Source: Aestuariivirga litoralis (lineage in GTDB: Bacteria; Pseudomonadota; Alphaproteobacteria; Rhizobiales; Aestuariivirgaceae). From it: 64,000 nt of DNA. Shown here in pieces: positions 1-8,521 of the stretch. A model generated the notes under the pieces. The model was not told the origin of the DNA, ran no database searches, and worked only from the letters and a program-made list of their open reading frames with translations. Location of the stretch: positions 124,001 through 188,000 of the forward strand of contig NZ_QKVK01000006.1 in the NCBI RefSeq assembly GCF_003234965.1. Reading direction: 5' to 3'. Positions within the stretch are counted from its first letter, which is position 1. Each line of letters starts with the position of its first letter. Position numbers and translations under genes: made by a program.

Positions 1-89
1 CGATCGAGATGACGCAGCGCCTCGGCCACCGCCTCACGCGGGGTTCCCCAGGGGCCGGCACTGTTGGAGCCAAGGGCAACGAGAATCAT
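1..89 (-). CDS. folK: Partial folK: 2-amino-4-hydroxy-6-hydroxymethyldihydropteridine pyrophosphokinase, N-terminus only
   Basis: Reading leftward from an ATG at 89, the first 29 codons give MILVALGSNSAGPWGT followed by REAVAEALRHLD. The I-x-L-G-S-N opening and the following helix are the signature start of HPPK, which pyrophosphorylates 6-hydroxymethyl-dihydropterin in folate synthesis. The rest of the gene lies outside the window, so the catalytic centre cannot be checked. It is transcribed away from the NYN-domain gene, with about 64 bp between the starts. Confidence 0.7.
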   Translation of the reverse strand, partial: MILVALGSNSAGPWGTPREAVAEALRHLD

Positions 90-153
90 TTTGCTTGAGC
101 GTCTTCGGGTGGCTGTCTAAATCGATCCCATACACGTTTAGGAGTTTTCAGAC

Positions 154-750
154 ATGCATTTTTATCAGGATGAACGCGTTGCGCTGTTCATCGACGGATC
201 CAATCTCTACGCCACCGCCAAGACGCTGGGCTTCGACATCGACTACAAGCGGCTGCTCGGCTATTTCCGCAAGCGTGCGCGGCTGATCCGCGCCATCTAC
301 TACACCGCGCTGCTCGACGATGCCGACTATTCGCCGATCAAGCCGCTGATCGACTGGCTCGACTACAATGGCTATCGCGTCGTCACCAAGCCCGCCAAGG
401 AATTCACCGATGCCATGGGCCGCCGCAAGGTGAAGGGCAACATGGACATCGAGCTCGCAGTGGACGTGATGCAGCTGTGCGACCAGCTTGACCACATCGT
501 GCTGTTCTCGGGCGATGGCGATTTCCGCTCGCTCGTCGCCGCGGTGCAGGCCAGGGGCCGCCGCGTGACGGTGGTCTCGACGCTCACCACGAGGCCGCCG
601 ATGATTGCCGATGACCTGCGTCGCCAGACCGACCAGTTCATCGACTTGAGCGACCTCCGCGACGAAATCGGCCGCGATCCATCGGAGCGCCGCGAGCGCC
701 CTGCCCCGCAAGCCCCGCGCGAGAGCTTCGAGGACTTTGCCGATATCTGA
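154..750 (+). CDS. NYN-domain (LabA/DUF88-like) putative ribonuclease
   Basis: The 198-residue protein has the acidic layout of the NYN/PIN-like nuclease fold: FIDGSN with D14, GNMDIE with D98, and SGDGDF with D121 and D123. Known NYN proteins are metal-dependent RNases, and these four aspartates would bind the metal. An AGGAG ribosome site lies about 10 nt before the ATG. The last 40 residues are Arg/Glu/Pro-rich and probably disordered. It overlaps the downstream uracil-DNA glycosylase gene by 14 nt, so the two are probably co-transcribed. The RNA substrate cannot be told from sequence. Confidence 0.85.
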   Translation: MHFYQDERVALFIDGSNLYATAKTLGFDIDYKRLLGYFRKRARLIRAIYYTALLDDADYSPIKPLIDWLDYNGYRVVTKPAKEFTDAMGRRKVKGNMDIELAVDVMQLCDQLDHIVLFSGDGDFRSLVAAVQARGRRVTVVSTLTTRPPMIADDLRRQTDQFIDLSDLRDEIGRDPSERRERPAPQAPRESFEDFADI

Positions 751-1390
751 CCCCAAGCCCCACGAGCCCGGCCGCGATTGCCCGCTGTGCCCGCGCCTCG
801 TCCAGTACCGGCATGAGCAGCGCAAGCTGCATCCGGACTGGTTCAACGCGCCGGTGCCGACCTTCGGCAGCGACGATGCGCGCCTGCTGATCGCAGGCCT
901 CGCCCCCGGTGTCGCCGGGGCCAACCGCACGGGGCGGCCCTTCACCGGCGACTTCGCGGGCGAACTGCTCTACGGCACGCTGATCCATTTCGGCTTCGCC
1001 AAGGGCGAGTTCAAGGCAGACCCGAAGGACGGCCTCACGCTCAAGGACACGATGATCGCCAACGCCGTGCGCTGCGTGCCGCCGCAGAACAAGCCGCTGC
1101 CCGTGGAGATCAGGACCTGCAACGGATTCCTCCGTGCACGGATCGATGCGCTGCCGAAACTCACGGCCATCGTGGCACTGGGCCGCATCGCACATGATGG
1201 CGTGCTGACGGCACTCGGCGCAAGGAAGTCGGCGCATCCCTTCAGCCACGGCGGCGAACACCAGCTTGGCGAGGTGCGCCTCTTCGACAGCTATCACTGC
1301 TCGCGCTACAACACCAACACCGGCGTGCTGACGCCCGAGATGTTCCGCGTGGTGTTCGGACGGGTGCGGGCGTATCTCGACTCGGTGTGA
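737..1390 (+). CDS. Family 5 (UdgB-type) uracil-DNA glycosylase
   Basis: The 217-residue protein has the two family motifs: GLAPGVAGANRTGRPFTGD (near 54-72) for base and phosphate contacts, and DSYHCSRYNTNTG (near 184-196) with the conserved histidine H187. Cysteines C15, C18, C113 and C128 are placed like the 4Fe-4S ligands of family 4/5 enzymes. The enzyme excises uracil from DNA to start base-excision repair. The start used is a TTG at 737 inside the end of the NYN gene; no in-frame ATG precedes the first cysteine pair, so translational coupling is likely. The exact start is uncertain. Confidence 0.88.
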   Translation: MPISDPKPHEPGRDCPLCPRLVQYRHEQRKLHPDWFNAPVPTFGSDDARLLIAGLAPGVAGANRTGRPFTGDFAGELLYGTLIHFGFAKGEFKADPKDGLTLKDTMIANAVRCVPPQNKPLPVEIRTCNGFLRARIDALPKLTAIVALGRIAHDGVLTALGARKSAHPFSHGGEHQLGEVRLFDSYHCSRYNTNTGVLTPEMFRVVFGRVRAYLDSV

Positions 1391-1429
1391 GAGCCCTCAT
1401 CCGGCACTCACTCCACAGGGATTTCATCA

Positions 1430-1457
1430 TGCCCGGGCTCGTCCCGGGCATTTTTTT
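1430..1457 (+). terminator. Rho-independent terminator after the UDG gene
   Basis: An 8-bp perfect stem TGCCCGGG / CCCGGGCA (1430-1437 and 1443-1450) with a CTCGT loop is followed directly by seven T. It lies 40 nt after the glycosylase stop and between convergent genes. Confidence 0.8.
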
Positions 1458-1476
1458 CGGTGGCCACCGGAGAGGA

Positions 1477-1497
1477 TCGCCGGGACAAGCCCGGCGA
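1477..1497. repeat. Small GC-rich intergenic palindrome
   Basis: A perfect inverted repeat TCGCCGGG-ACAAG-CCCGGCGA follows the terminator and is itself followed by tgatga. It resembles the short CCGGG-type palindromes scattered in alphaproteobacterial intergenic regions; a related one sits at 44272-44293. Confidence 0.55.
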
Positions 1498-1535
1498 TGA
1501 TGACTTGAGGAAGATGCCCAGAAGACCGCGCGGCC

Positions 1536-2036
1536 CTACATCAGCGCCGCAAGCACCTCGACGGCATCCTTCTCCGGCTCCGGCACCGGGAAGCGGACCG
1601 ACGAGATGATGCCGTCATGCAGGATGAAGGTGATGCGCTGGAGATAGAGCCCGCCTCCGGTCTCGAACATCGGCAGCCCGAGGCGCGACTGGAACAGCCG
1701 GCCGTGGTCGGAGAGCAGGCGGTAGCTGAGCGCATTGCGCGCCACGAAATCCTGCTGCCATTCGCTTGTGAGCAGGCTGAGACCGAAGAGCTTGACGCCG
1801 AGGCGACGGAACTCGCCATAGAGATCCGAATAGGCCAGCGCCTGCGGCGTCGAGCCGTGCGCCCCCTTGATGTGGTCCCAGTTGGGCGGGTTGGGGTAGC
1901 CGGGCCTGCCGGTGAAGGGATAGCAGAAGATGACTGCCGGGCCCTGCAGGCGCGCCGGGTTGACGGGGGCGCCGGAGGTTGCCTCGAGCTCGACGTTGGG
2001 CATCCTGCGGCCCAGCAGATGCTGCATGAAAACCAT
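1536..2036 (-). CDS. Peroxiredoxin-like (AhpC/TSA) protein lacking both usual cysteines
   Basis: The 166-residue protein fits the thioredoxin-fold peroxiredoxin branch along its whole length: FCYPFTGRPG near 37-46, then a helix and GLSLLTSEWQ, then LLSD, and a terminal strand with FPVPEPEKDA. Relatives carry G-C-T-P-Q-S-C at the active site; here the same segment reads GSTPQAL (61-67), so the peroxidatic position is Ser62 and the second Cys is Leu67. The only cysteine is C38, in the strand. Classical peroxidase activity is therefore doubtful. It follows smpB by 11 nt in the same direction. ATGs at codons 4 and 12 are alternative starts. Confidence 0.75.
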   Translation of the reverse strand: MVFMQHLLGRRMPNVELEATSGAPVNPARLQGPAVIFCYPFTGRPGYPNPPNWDHIKGAHGSTPQALAYSDLYGEFRRLGVKLFGLSLLTSEWQQDFVARNALSYRLLSDHGRLFQSRLGLPMFETGGGLYLQRITFILHDGIISSVRFPVPEPEKDAVEVLAALM

Positions 2037-2047
2037 GGTGACCGGCG

Positions 2048-2545
2048 TCAGCCTTTCTCGCGCATCAGGCGCGCCCGCTCACGGTCCCATGAGCGTTCCT
2101 TGATCGTCTCGCGCTTGTCGTGGAGCTTCTTGCCGCGGGCCAATGCGATGTCGACCTTCACGCGGCCGCGCGGGTTGAAGAACATCTTGAGCGGAATGAT
2201 GGTCAGATGCTCCTTCAGCACGCCGGCCGAGAGCTTGTTGATCTCCGACTTGTGGAGGAGAAGCTTCCGCGGCCGCTTCGGCTCATGGTTGAAGCGGTTG
2301 GCCTCGCGGTATTCGGGGATGTTGGAATTGATGAGCCAGAGCTCGCCCCCCTTCATCGCGGCATAGGCCTCGGCCAGGTTGGTGTGGCCGGTGCGCAGCG
2401 ACTTGACCTCGGAGCCCTTCAGCTCGATTCCCGCCTCGAAGGCCTGGAGGATCTCGTAGTCATAGCGCGCGCGCCGGTTGTCGGAGACAACCTTGATGCC
2501 CTCTTCCTTGCGCGACGCCTTTGCGCCGCCGCTCTTGGAACTCAT
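2048..2545 (-). CDS. smpB: SsrA-binding protein SmpB
   Basis: The 165-residue protein has the SmpB beta-barrel landmarks [35 protein letters not shown] and [18 protein letters not shown], and a basic C-terminal tail [24 protein letters not shown]. SmpB binds tmRNA and delivers it to stalled ribosomes for trans-translation. The tail is the part that folds into the mRNA channel. It ends 11 nt before the peroxiredoxin-like gene and begins 1 nt after the dapA stop, so dapA, smpB and that gene form an operon. Confidence 0.97.
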   Translation of the reverse strand: MSSKSGGAKASRKEEGIKVVSDNRRARYDYEILQAFEAGIELKGSEVKSLRTGHTNLAEAYAAMKGGELWLINSNIPEYREANRFNHEPKRPRKLLLHKSEINKLSAGVLKEHLTIIPLKMFFNPRGRVKVDIALARGKKLHDKRETIKERSWDRERARLMREKG

Positions 2546-2546
2546 C

Positions 2547-3428
2547 TCAGTTCAGGAGCCCCGCGTGCATCATCGCCTCGCGCACCGCCTTCTTGGTGGA
2601 TTCGACGACGGGCACCATGGGAAGGCGCGCTTCCGGAGTGCACAGGCCGAGCAGGCTCGCGGCATACTTGACCGGGCCGGGGCTGGTTTCCACGAACATC
2701 GCGTGGTGCAGCGGCATCAGCCGGTCCTGAAGTGCCAGCGCCTTGGCATAATCGCCCTTCAGCGTCGCTTCCTGGAACTCGGCGCAGAGCCTGGGCGCCA
2801 CATTGGCCGTGACCGAGATGCAGCCCACGCCGCCATGGGCGTTGAAGCCCAGCGCCGTGCCATCCTCGCCCGAGAGCTGGATGAAGTCTTTGCCCGAGGC
2901 GAGGCGCTGGCGCGACGGCCGCGTCAGGTCGGCCGAGGCATCCTTCGTGCCAATGATGTTCTTGCAGTCGTGCGAGAGCCTGGCCAGCGTTTCGACCGAG
3001 ATGTTGGCCACCGTGCGGCCGGGCACGTTGTAGACGATGATCGGAATGTCCACCGCATCGGCAATCGCCCGGAAATGGGCGTAGAGGCCGTCCTGGGTGG
3101 GCTTGTTGTAATAGGGAACGACCACGAGGGCGGCATCGGCACCTGCTTCCTTGGCGTGCTCGGTATAGTCGATCGCCTCGGCGGTGGAGTTCGAGCCGGT
3201 GCCGGCGATGACGGGCACCCGGCCCCGCACCTCCTCGATGCAGATCTCGATCACGCGCTTGTGTTCCTCCGGGTCGAGCGTCGGGCTCTCGCCCGTGGTA
3301 CCGACGGGAACGAGGCCATGGGAGCCCTGCTCGATCTGCCAGTTCACGAATTTCCGGAACGCCACCTCATCGACCTTGCCATTCTGCATGGGGGTGATGA
3401 GCGCGGGGAAGGAACCTCTCAACTGCAC
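2547..3428 (-). CDS. dapA: 4-hydroxy-tetrahydrodipicolinate synthase
   Basis: The 293-residue TIM-barrel enzyme condenses pyruvate with aspartate semialdehyde, the first committed step of lysine and diaminopimelate synthesis. The catalytic set is complete: T44-T45 in GTTGE, Y133 in IVYNVPGR, R138, and the Schiff-base lysine K162 in GTKDAS. Length is normal for the family. It is the first gene of the dapA-smpB-peroxiredoxin-like cluster and is divergent from the lytic transglycosylase, with a 217-bp gap holding both promoters. Confidence 0.97.
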   Translation of the reverse strand: MQLRGSFPALITPMQNGKVDEVAFRKFVNWQIEQGSHGLVPVGTTGESPTLDPEEHKRVIEICIEEVRGRVPVIAGTGSNSTAEAIDYTEHAKEAGADAALVVVPYYNKPTQDGLYAHFRAIADAVDIPIIVYNVPGRTVANISVETLARLSHDCKNIIGTKDASADLTRPSRQRLASGKDFIQLSGEDGTALGFNAHGGVGCISVTANVAPRLCAEFQEATLKGDYAKALALQDRLMPLHHAMFVETSPGPVKYAASLLGLCTPEARLPMVPVVESTKKAVREAMMHAGLLN

Positions 3429-3645
3429 GGGACTGCTCCGGTAATGACTTGCGGTAATGACTTGGAAACCATGACTGGCCTAGTTTGGGAACCGGTTTCA
3501 CCGCCAGCCCGCAAACGGCGCGGCACCATAGACGCATCGCCGGTGAGCGGCAAGCGCCGATGGGGCCCGTCCAAAGGCCATGCAAAGGGCACAATTGGCC
3601 CCTAGCGGCGGTTCTCGACGATTAAAGGATGTGATTGGATCGTTC

Positions 3646-5790
3646 ATGCGTATCAACCGGTTCCTGCGTATCAGCCTGATTGCCCTCGCCGCCACCACGG
3701 CGATGGTGACACCCGGATTCGTGTCGCAGTCCGGCATGGTGCTGGCCGCCTCCGAGCCGTCCTCGGCCGCGGTGGAAGCCGCACGGCTGGCGCTGAAGGG
3801 TGATTTCGTGGCCGCGGGCCAGGCGGCGCAACGCTCCGGCGACGAGGCCGCGATCAAGCTCGTGGAGCTGATCTACCTGCGCGACCACCCCAATGACGCG
3901 GGCTACCAGCGCATCCTCGCCTTCCTCGACACCGCCCCGAAGTGGCCGCTGTCGGAAGCGCTTCTGAAGCGCGCCGAGCGCTCGCTCTATGTGAACAAGG
4001 AATCGTCCGAGCTCATCCTCGCTCACTTCGCCAGGCGCAAGCCGGTGACCGACGAGGGCTCGCTCGCGCTGGCCCGCGCCCTTCTCGCCACCGGCGACAC
4101 CAAGGGTGCGCGGGCCCAGGTGCAGAAGGTGTGGGCCGACCCCGAAGCCACCGCCGAACTGGAGAAGCAGGTCGCCGCCGAATTCGGCGACCTCCTCACC
4201 GAGGACGACAACAAGCGCCGCATGTGGCGCCTCGTCTATGCCCAGGAAACCAATGCCGCCATCCGCGCCGCCAAGCGCCTGCCGTCCGAGTACCAGAAGG
4301 CCGCCGCGGTGGCGCAGAAGCTGGTGCGCGGCGAGAAGGGCGCGGACAAGCTCTATGCCGGCCTCCCCTCCGCCATGCGCCAGCAGCTGGGCATGCGCTA
4401 TGCGCTGGCGCGCTACCACCGGGTGAACGACAACTATTCCAAGGCGCGCGAGGTGCTGCTCGGCGTACCGGGCGATGCCGACAAGATCGGCGATGCCGAG
4501 GCCTGGTGGATCGAGCGCCGCATCGTGGCGCGCCGCTCGGTGGGCCTCGACGACAACAAGGCCGCGCGCAAGGCAGCCTACAAGATCTCCGCCGCGCATG
4601 GCTTCGCGGATGGCGACGAGGCGGTGGAAGGCGAGTTCCTCGCCGGCTGGATCGCGCTGCGCTCGCTCAACGACCCCGAGACGGCACTTCGCCACTTCCA
4701 GCGCCTAGCGGCCATCGCGCCGTCGCGCACCGAGAAGGCGCGGGCCGGCTACTGGACCGGCCGCGCCTATGAGGCGATGGGCGACAAGGGCAGCGCCAAG
4801 GCCGCCTACCGCGAGGCCTCGGCCTATTCCACCATCTATTACGGCCAGCTGGCGCGCGAGAAGATCGGCCTCGGCAAGGTGCCGGAGGAAATCGAGAGCG
4901 GCAAGGCTTCCTCCGCCGCGCAGGCCAGGGTTGCCCAGGACGAAGTGGTCCGCGCCTTCAAGATCATGACCGAGGCCGGCACCAAGAACGACCTCTACAT
5001 GTTCCTGTGGTCCTTCGCCAACCGCTTCGACACGACCGACGAGATGAACGCGGTGGCCTCCATCGTGTGGGACGCGGGCGGTGCCACCATGGCCGTGCGC
5101 CTCGCCAAGGCCGCGGCGGCGCAGAACGTCGACATCGATTCCTGGGGCTATCCGGTGCGCGCCCTTCCGGACTGGAAGCAGGTGGGCAAGCCCATCGAGA
5201 AGCCGATGGTCTATGCGCTGGCGCGCCAGGAGAGCGAATTCAACCCCAATGCCGGCTCGAAGGTGGGCGCGCAGGGGCTGATGCAGATCATGCCGGGCAC
5301 GGCCAAGCTCATCGCCAAGCAGCACGGCATCAAGTACAATCCCTCGCAGCTGATGAACCCGGAACTCAACGTGACGCTGGGCGCCGCGCATCTGGGCGAT
5401 CTCGTCGCCGACCATGGCGGTTCCTATGTGCTGACGCTGGTGTCCTACAACGCGGGGCCGCGCCGCTCGCGCGAGTGGATCAAGGAATATGGCGACTTCC
5501 GTGCCGGCCAGGTCGACCCGGTCGACTGGGTGGAATCCATTCCCTTCCAGGAAACCCGCCAGTACGTGCAGAAGGTGATGCAGAACCTGCACGTCTACCG
5601 CTCGCGGCTGGCGCCCAAGACAGTGCGGCCGATGACGGCGGACCTGATGCGCGGCGCGCGCACCGACAGCCTCAACGTTGCCTCGACCTCGGCCGCCCCC
5701 GAAGCGGCCGCACCCGAAGCCACCGCCGATGCGGCGCCGCAGGGCTGCGCCAAGTCGTCGATCGCCTCGCTCATCACCGGCTGCGACTGA
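3646..5790 (+). CDS. Soluble lytic murein transglycosylase (Slt70-like)
   Basis: The 714-residue periplasmic enzyme cleaves peptidoglycan glycan strands to 1,6-anhydro-muropeptides. An N-terminal signal segment (about 1-35) is followed by a long alpha-superhelical region of TPR-like repeats, then the SLT domain with ALARQESEFNP (catalytic Glu near E529), GAQGLMQIMPGTA and YNAGPRR. The C-terminus is Ala/Pro-rich. The start was placed at MRINRFLRIS because it gives a normal signal peptide; an upstream in-frame ATG at 3580 would add 22 residues and spoil it. The hydrolase gene starts 13 nt after the stop. Confidence 0.92.
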   Translation: MRINRFLRISLIALAATTAMVTPGFVSQSGMVLAASEPSSAAVEAARLALKGDFVAAGQAAQRSGDEAAIKLVELIYLRDHPNDAGYQRILAFLDTAPKWPLSEALLKRAERSLYVNKESSELILAHFARRKPVTDEGSLALARALLATGDTKGARAQVQKVWADPEATAELEKQVAAEFGDLLTEDDNKRRMWRLVYAQETNAAIRAAKRLPSEYQKAAAVAQKLVRGEKGADKLYAGLPSAMRQQLGMRYALARYHRVNDNYSKAREVLLGVPGDADKIGDAEAWWIERRIVARRSVGLDDNKAARKAAYKISAAHGFADGDEAVEGEFLAGWIALRSLNDPETALRHFQRLAAIAPSRTEKARAGYWTGRAYEAMGDKGSAKAAYREASAYSTIYYGQLAREKIGLGKVPEEIESGKASSAAQARVAQDEVVRAFKIMTEAGTKNDLYMFLWSFANRFDTTDEMNAVASIVWDAGGATMAVRLAKAAAAQNVDIDSWGYPVRALPDWKQVGKPIEKPMVYALARQESEFNPNAGSKVGAQGLMQIMPGTAKLIAKQHGIKYNPSQLMNPELNVTLGAAHLGDLVADHGGSYVLTLVSYNAGPRRSREWIKEYGDFRAGQVDPVDWVESIPFQETRQYVQKVMQNLHVYRSRLAPKTVRPMTADLMRGARTDSLNVASTSAAPEAAAPEATADAAPQGCAKSSIASLITGCD

Positions 5791-5803
5791 GACACCCCCC
5801 GAG

Positions 5804-6667
5804 ATGGACTTCGCCGAGCATTTCGTCACCGCGGCCGACGGCACGCCGCTTTATGCGCGCGACTATGCGGCGGAACGCACGGGGCCCGTGCCCGTCATCT
5901 GCCTTCCGGGGCTCACGCGCAACGCCAAGGACTTCGAGACCATCGCGCCGCGCCTGGCGCGCACGCGCCGGGTTCTGGCTTTCGACTTCCGCGGCCGGGG
6001 CCGCTCGGGCCGTGCCGATCCCGCAACCTACCGCCCCGACCAGGAGGTGGCCGACACGCTCCAGGTACTCGACACGCTGGGCATCGGGCGCTTCGCCATC
6101 ATCGGCACGTCACGCGGCGGCATCGCCGCCATGGTGATGGCGGCACGCGCACTGCCGCGCATGGCGGGCGTGGTGTTCAACGACATCGGGCCGAAGATCG
6201 ACAAGGCCGGATTGCTCCGCATACGGACCTATCTCGGCAGCGACCCGCAGTTCGCCAGCTGGGCCGAGGCCGTTGCGGCGCTGAAGGCATCGAACCCCGG
6301 CTTCGACAGCCTCGGCGCGGATGAGTGGCTGGCCTTCGCGCGCCGCGTCTACCGCGAGGTCGACGGCCTGCCCCGCGCCGACTATGACCCCGCCCTGGCG
6401 CAGAACTTCCCCAGCGTCGCCGACATCGAGGCCGGCAAGGTGGCGGAACTCTGGCCGCTGCTCGGCATGATGGCGGATGTGCCCTCGCTTGTGCTGCGCG
6501 GCGAACACTCCGACCTGCTGAGCGCCGAGATCGTCGCGGCCATGCACCAGCACCACCGCAGGCTGGCCGCGGTGACGGTCAGCAACCGCGGCCATGTGCC
6601 CTTCCTCGATGAACCGGAAAGCGTAGCGGCGATCGACGCCTGGCTCGCGCAGGTGGACGCCGCCTGA
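5804..6667 (+). CDS. Alpha/beta hydrolase
   Basis: The 287-residue protein has a complete alpha/beta-hydrolase triad: nucleophile S103 in GTSRGG, D237 in GEHSDLL and H264 in NRGHVPF, plus the oxyanion motif near CLPGLTRN. The substrate cannot be predicted. The start follows a GAG-rich leader 13 nt after the transglycosylase stop, so the two are probably co-transcribed. It ends 1 nt before the convergent TetR gene. Confidence 0.88.
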   Translation: MDFAEHFVTAADGTPLYARDYAAERTGPVPVICLPGLTRNAKDFETIAPRLARTRRVLAFDFRGRGRSGRADPATYRPDQEVADTLQVLDTLGIGRFAIIGTSRGGIAAMVMAARALPRMAGVVFNDIGPKIDKAGLLRIRTYLGSDPQFASWAEAVAALKASNPGFDSLGADEWLAFARRVYREVDGLPRADYDPALAQNFPSVADIEAGKVAELWPLLGMMADVPSLVLRGEHSDLLSAEIVAAMHQHHRRLAAVTVSNRGHVPFLDEPESVAAIDAWLAQVDAA

Positions 6668-6668
6668 A

Positions 6669-7265
6669 CTAGGCCGCGGCCTTCTTCGGCCTGTGGCCGT
6701 CGAGCATGTTGCGCACCAGCGCGCCGATGTCCTGGCCATAGGCGGAGGAGTGCGTCACCAGCTGGATCATCAGCAGCCCGTTGATCATCACCACCAGCTG
6801 GCGTGCCAGGGCGGTGGGCTCCCGATAATCCTCGCGCGCGAGTTCGGCCTCGATCCAGCGCTCCATGTCCTGGTTGGCGGCGGCCACCAGCATGTGGACG
6901 GGGTGGCCCTGCAGGCTGCCCAGCTCCGCCGCCATGCGGATGAAGCAGCAGCCCTTCCAGTTCGGATTGTGGGCGGCCTTGGTGATGTTCTCGAAAATGT
7001 TTGCGATGCGCTGATCAATCGTCGCATCGGATCCACAATTGTCCGCCCAGGTCCGGTAGCGATCGAGATAGGTCGGCCGGCTGTATTCCACCACTGCCGC
7101 CAGCAGGTGATCCTTCGAGGGGAAGTGCTGGAAGAATGTGCGGCGGGACACGCCGGCCTTGTCGGCGATGTTCTCGATGCTGAGATTGGCGAGACTCTCC
7201 TCCGCCACCAGGACCGATGCAGTCTCGAGGAGCCGGAGCCGGGTGGGTTCGCTGCTTTTCGGCAT
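6669..7265 (-). CDS. TetR/AcrR family transcriptional regulator
   Basis: The 198-residue protein begins with a TetR DNA-binding domain: LLETASVLVAEESLANLSIENIADKAGVSRRTFFQHFPSKDHLLAAVV (about 11-58 in full), then a helical ligand-binding domain with a C-terminal hydrophobic helix (MINGLLMIQLV). ATG 7265 was preferred because an AGGAG lies about 8 nt upstream; a longer frame from 7310 has no such site. It is convergent with the hydrolase and its ligand is unknown. Confidence 0.9.
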   Translation of the reverse strand: MPKSSEPTRLRLLETASVLVAEESLANLSIENIADKAGVSRRTFFQHFPSKDHLLAAVVEYSRPTYLDRYRTWADNCGSDATIDQRIANIFENITKAAHNPNWKGCCFIRMAAELGSLQGHPVHMLVAAANQDMERWIEAELAREDYREPTALARQLVVMINGLLMIQLVTHSSAYGQDIGALVRNMLDGHRPKKAAA

Positions 7266-7483
7266 GATCTGCGGCTCCTGGTAGAAGAATCTGGAAACGA
7301 TTTCAAACACACTGCGTCACGATCATCATACCATGAAATACCAATGAAAATCCGGATTTTCCCTTAGGAAGTGACGTTTTGTCCCCGTAATTGCACCGAG
7401 ATGTGAAACAAAAGCATCGTGGACAATGCAACAAATGATGGGACGAAACTTCACACCTCCCGTTCCCTGAAAGGAAGCCCCTG

Positions 7484-7810
7484 ATGGACACCGTGCAGAG
7501 CCCGCTTCGCAACATCGTCATGCGCTTTGCCGAGATCGTCGACCAGGTGGGCAAGCGCCTGCACGTCGGCTGCGTCATGGCGGCCGGCCAGGACTGGGTG
7601 GAGGTGAGCATCCCGGAGCACCTGCAGCTGGGCAGCCACCTGCAGGTGCGCTTCCTGCCCTCCACCGTGTCGCATGACGTCAGCGCCGGCTGGCGCGGCA
7701 ATGACCGGGTAGGCTTCACTTATGACCGTGGTGGCCCGCCGGAGGACCAGTTCGCCGGCATCCCCGGCCTGCTCGATCCGCGCCCGGCCTCGCTCAAGAC
7801 CCGCCGCTGA
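7484..7810 (+). CDS. Small PilZ-like protein, degenerate
   Basis: This 108-residue protein has the beta-rich rhythm of a PilZ domain: GCVMAAGQDWVEVSIPEHLQLGS, then HLQVRFLPS, and the closing strand AGWRGNDRVGFTYD, which resembles the usual V-x-W-x-x-G-x-x-x-G-x-x-F ending. The cyclic-di-GMP motifs RxxxR and D/NxSxxG are not present in clear form, so nucleotide binding is doubtful. AGGAAG lies about 14 nt before the ATG. Its end overlaps the convergent small membrane gene by 17 nt. Assignment by pattern only. Confidence 0.5.
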   Translation: MDTVQSPLRNIVMRFAEIVDQVGKRLHVGCVMAAGQDWVEVSIPEHLQLGSHLQVRFLPSTVSHDVSAGWRGNDRVGFTYDRGGPPEDQFAGIPGLLDPRPASLKTRR

Positions 7811-7928
7811 GGCGCTTCCTGTCGGCCACGCGGCGCGCCAGCGCGCCAAGGGGGCAGCCGAGCAGGAACAGGCCCGCCATCCACAGCGCCAGCTCGGCCC
7901 AGTAATGTATCAGGCCTGAATGGATCAT
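7794..7928 (-). CDS. 44-residue small membrane protein
   Basis: A short frame encodes one strong transmembrane helix (ELALWMAGLFLLGCPLGAL, about 12-30) followed by a basic tail ARRVADRKRL. The start ATG overlaps the stop of the preceding gene as ATGA, which strongly suggests translational coupling and a real gene despite its size. It is the last gene of a three-gene unit with the 52-residue membrane protein and the BON-like protein. Function unknown. Confidence 0.6.
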   Translation of the reverse strand: MIHSGLIHYWAELALWMAGLFLLGCPLGALARRVADRKRLSGGS

Positions 7929-8083
7929 GGCTGTTCCTCCTCCGGCGGCGGCGGGGCAGGCTCGCCCGCCGTGAACCAGCCCACCCAGACCCCCAGCCCC
8001 AGCGCCACCAGCATCCAGAACCAGTGAACCTGGAGCAGGACCAGCGTTCCGCTGAAGGTCAATGCATCGGCAATGGTGCTCAT
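7925..8083 (-). CDS. 52-residue small membrane protein
   Basis: The protein reads MSTIADALTFSGTLVLLQ, then a hydrophobic helix HWFWMLVALGLGVWVGWF (about 19-36) and an acidic, proline-rich tail ending PPPPEEEQP. Its ATG shares one base with the stop of the BON-like gene (TGATG), and its stop overlaps the next start as ATGA. The double coupling supports expression in fixed ratio with its neighbours. Function unknown; it could form a membrane complex with them. Confidence 0.6.
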   Translation of the reverse strand: MSTIADALTFSGTLVLLQVHWFWMLVALGLGVWVGWFTAGEPAPPPPEEEQP

Positions 8084-8472
8084 CACCGGGCCGTCCCCGT
8101 CCGAATCTCGAGGCGGCGCACCCCGAAGCTCGCCGCCGCCACCGCGGCGGCCGACGCGGCGGCGGCCTTGTCGGGGGCGAGGCCGCGCATCTCCACATCG
8201 CGGCCACGCACCGTGACCTCGGCCCAGCCCTGCCCGGCCGCCGCGAGCTCCGCCTGCAGCTGGCGCTGCAGCCGCGCCTCGAGCCGCGGCCCCTGAAGCG
8301 CGGCCGCCGCCAGGAACGGCAGAAGGGCCAGCGGCAGGAAGGCAATCCAGCGCAACGGCCTCAGATAGACGGTCGACTCATCCATGACGGGAAGATTGCG
8401 CAACTTCCAGGGTGAGTCGATGGCTGCGCCGTGATCGTCCACATGCAGTGGCGTGACTGCAAACCTTTTCAT
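8083..8472 (-). CDS. BON-like membrane-anchored protein
   Basis: Up to 129 residues: a transmembrane helix (RWIAFLPLALLPFLAAAAL, about 41-59) followed by a small alpha/beta module with EVTVRGRDVEMRGLAPDKAAA and FGVRRLEIRTG, the pattern of a BON domain as found at the front of OmpA-like proteins. No OmpA peptidoglycan-binding domain follows. MDESTVYL at 8385 is an alternative start that puts the helix nearer the N-terminus. First gene of the three-gene coupled unit; it is divergent from the first porin. Confidence 0.6.
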   Translation of the reverse strand: MKRFAVTPLHVDDHGAAIDSPWKLRNLPVMDESTVYLRPLRWIAFLPLALLPFLAAAALQGPRLEARLQRQLQAELAAAGQGWAEVTVRGRDVEMRGLAPDKAAAASAAAVAAASFGVRRLEIRTGTAR

Positions 8473-8521
8473 TCACAATCCCGTCTTTGCAATTGATTTC
8501 ATTCAATCTTTGTCCAGTCAA

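Noticed and set aside
3622-4695. Long open frames antisense to the transglycosylase and to many other genes (for example 4705-5844 minus, 17641-19203 plus, 31520-34054 plus).
   Set aside because: They mirror GC-rich codon bias, have Ala/Arg/Gly/His-heavy composition, no ribosome sites and no domain patterns, while the opposite strand encodes clear families.
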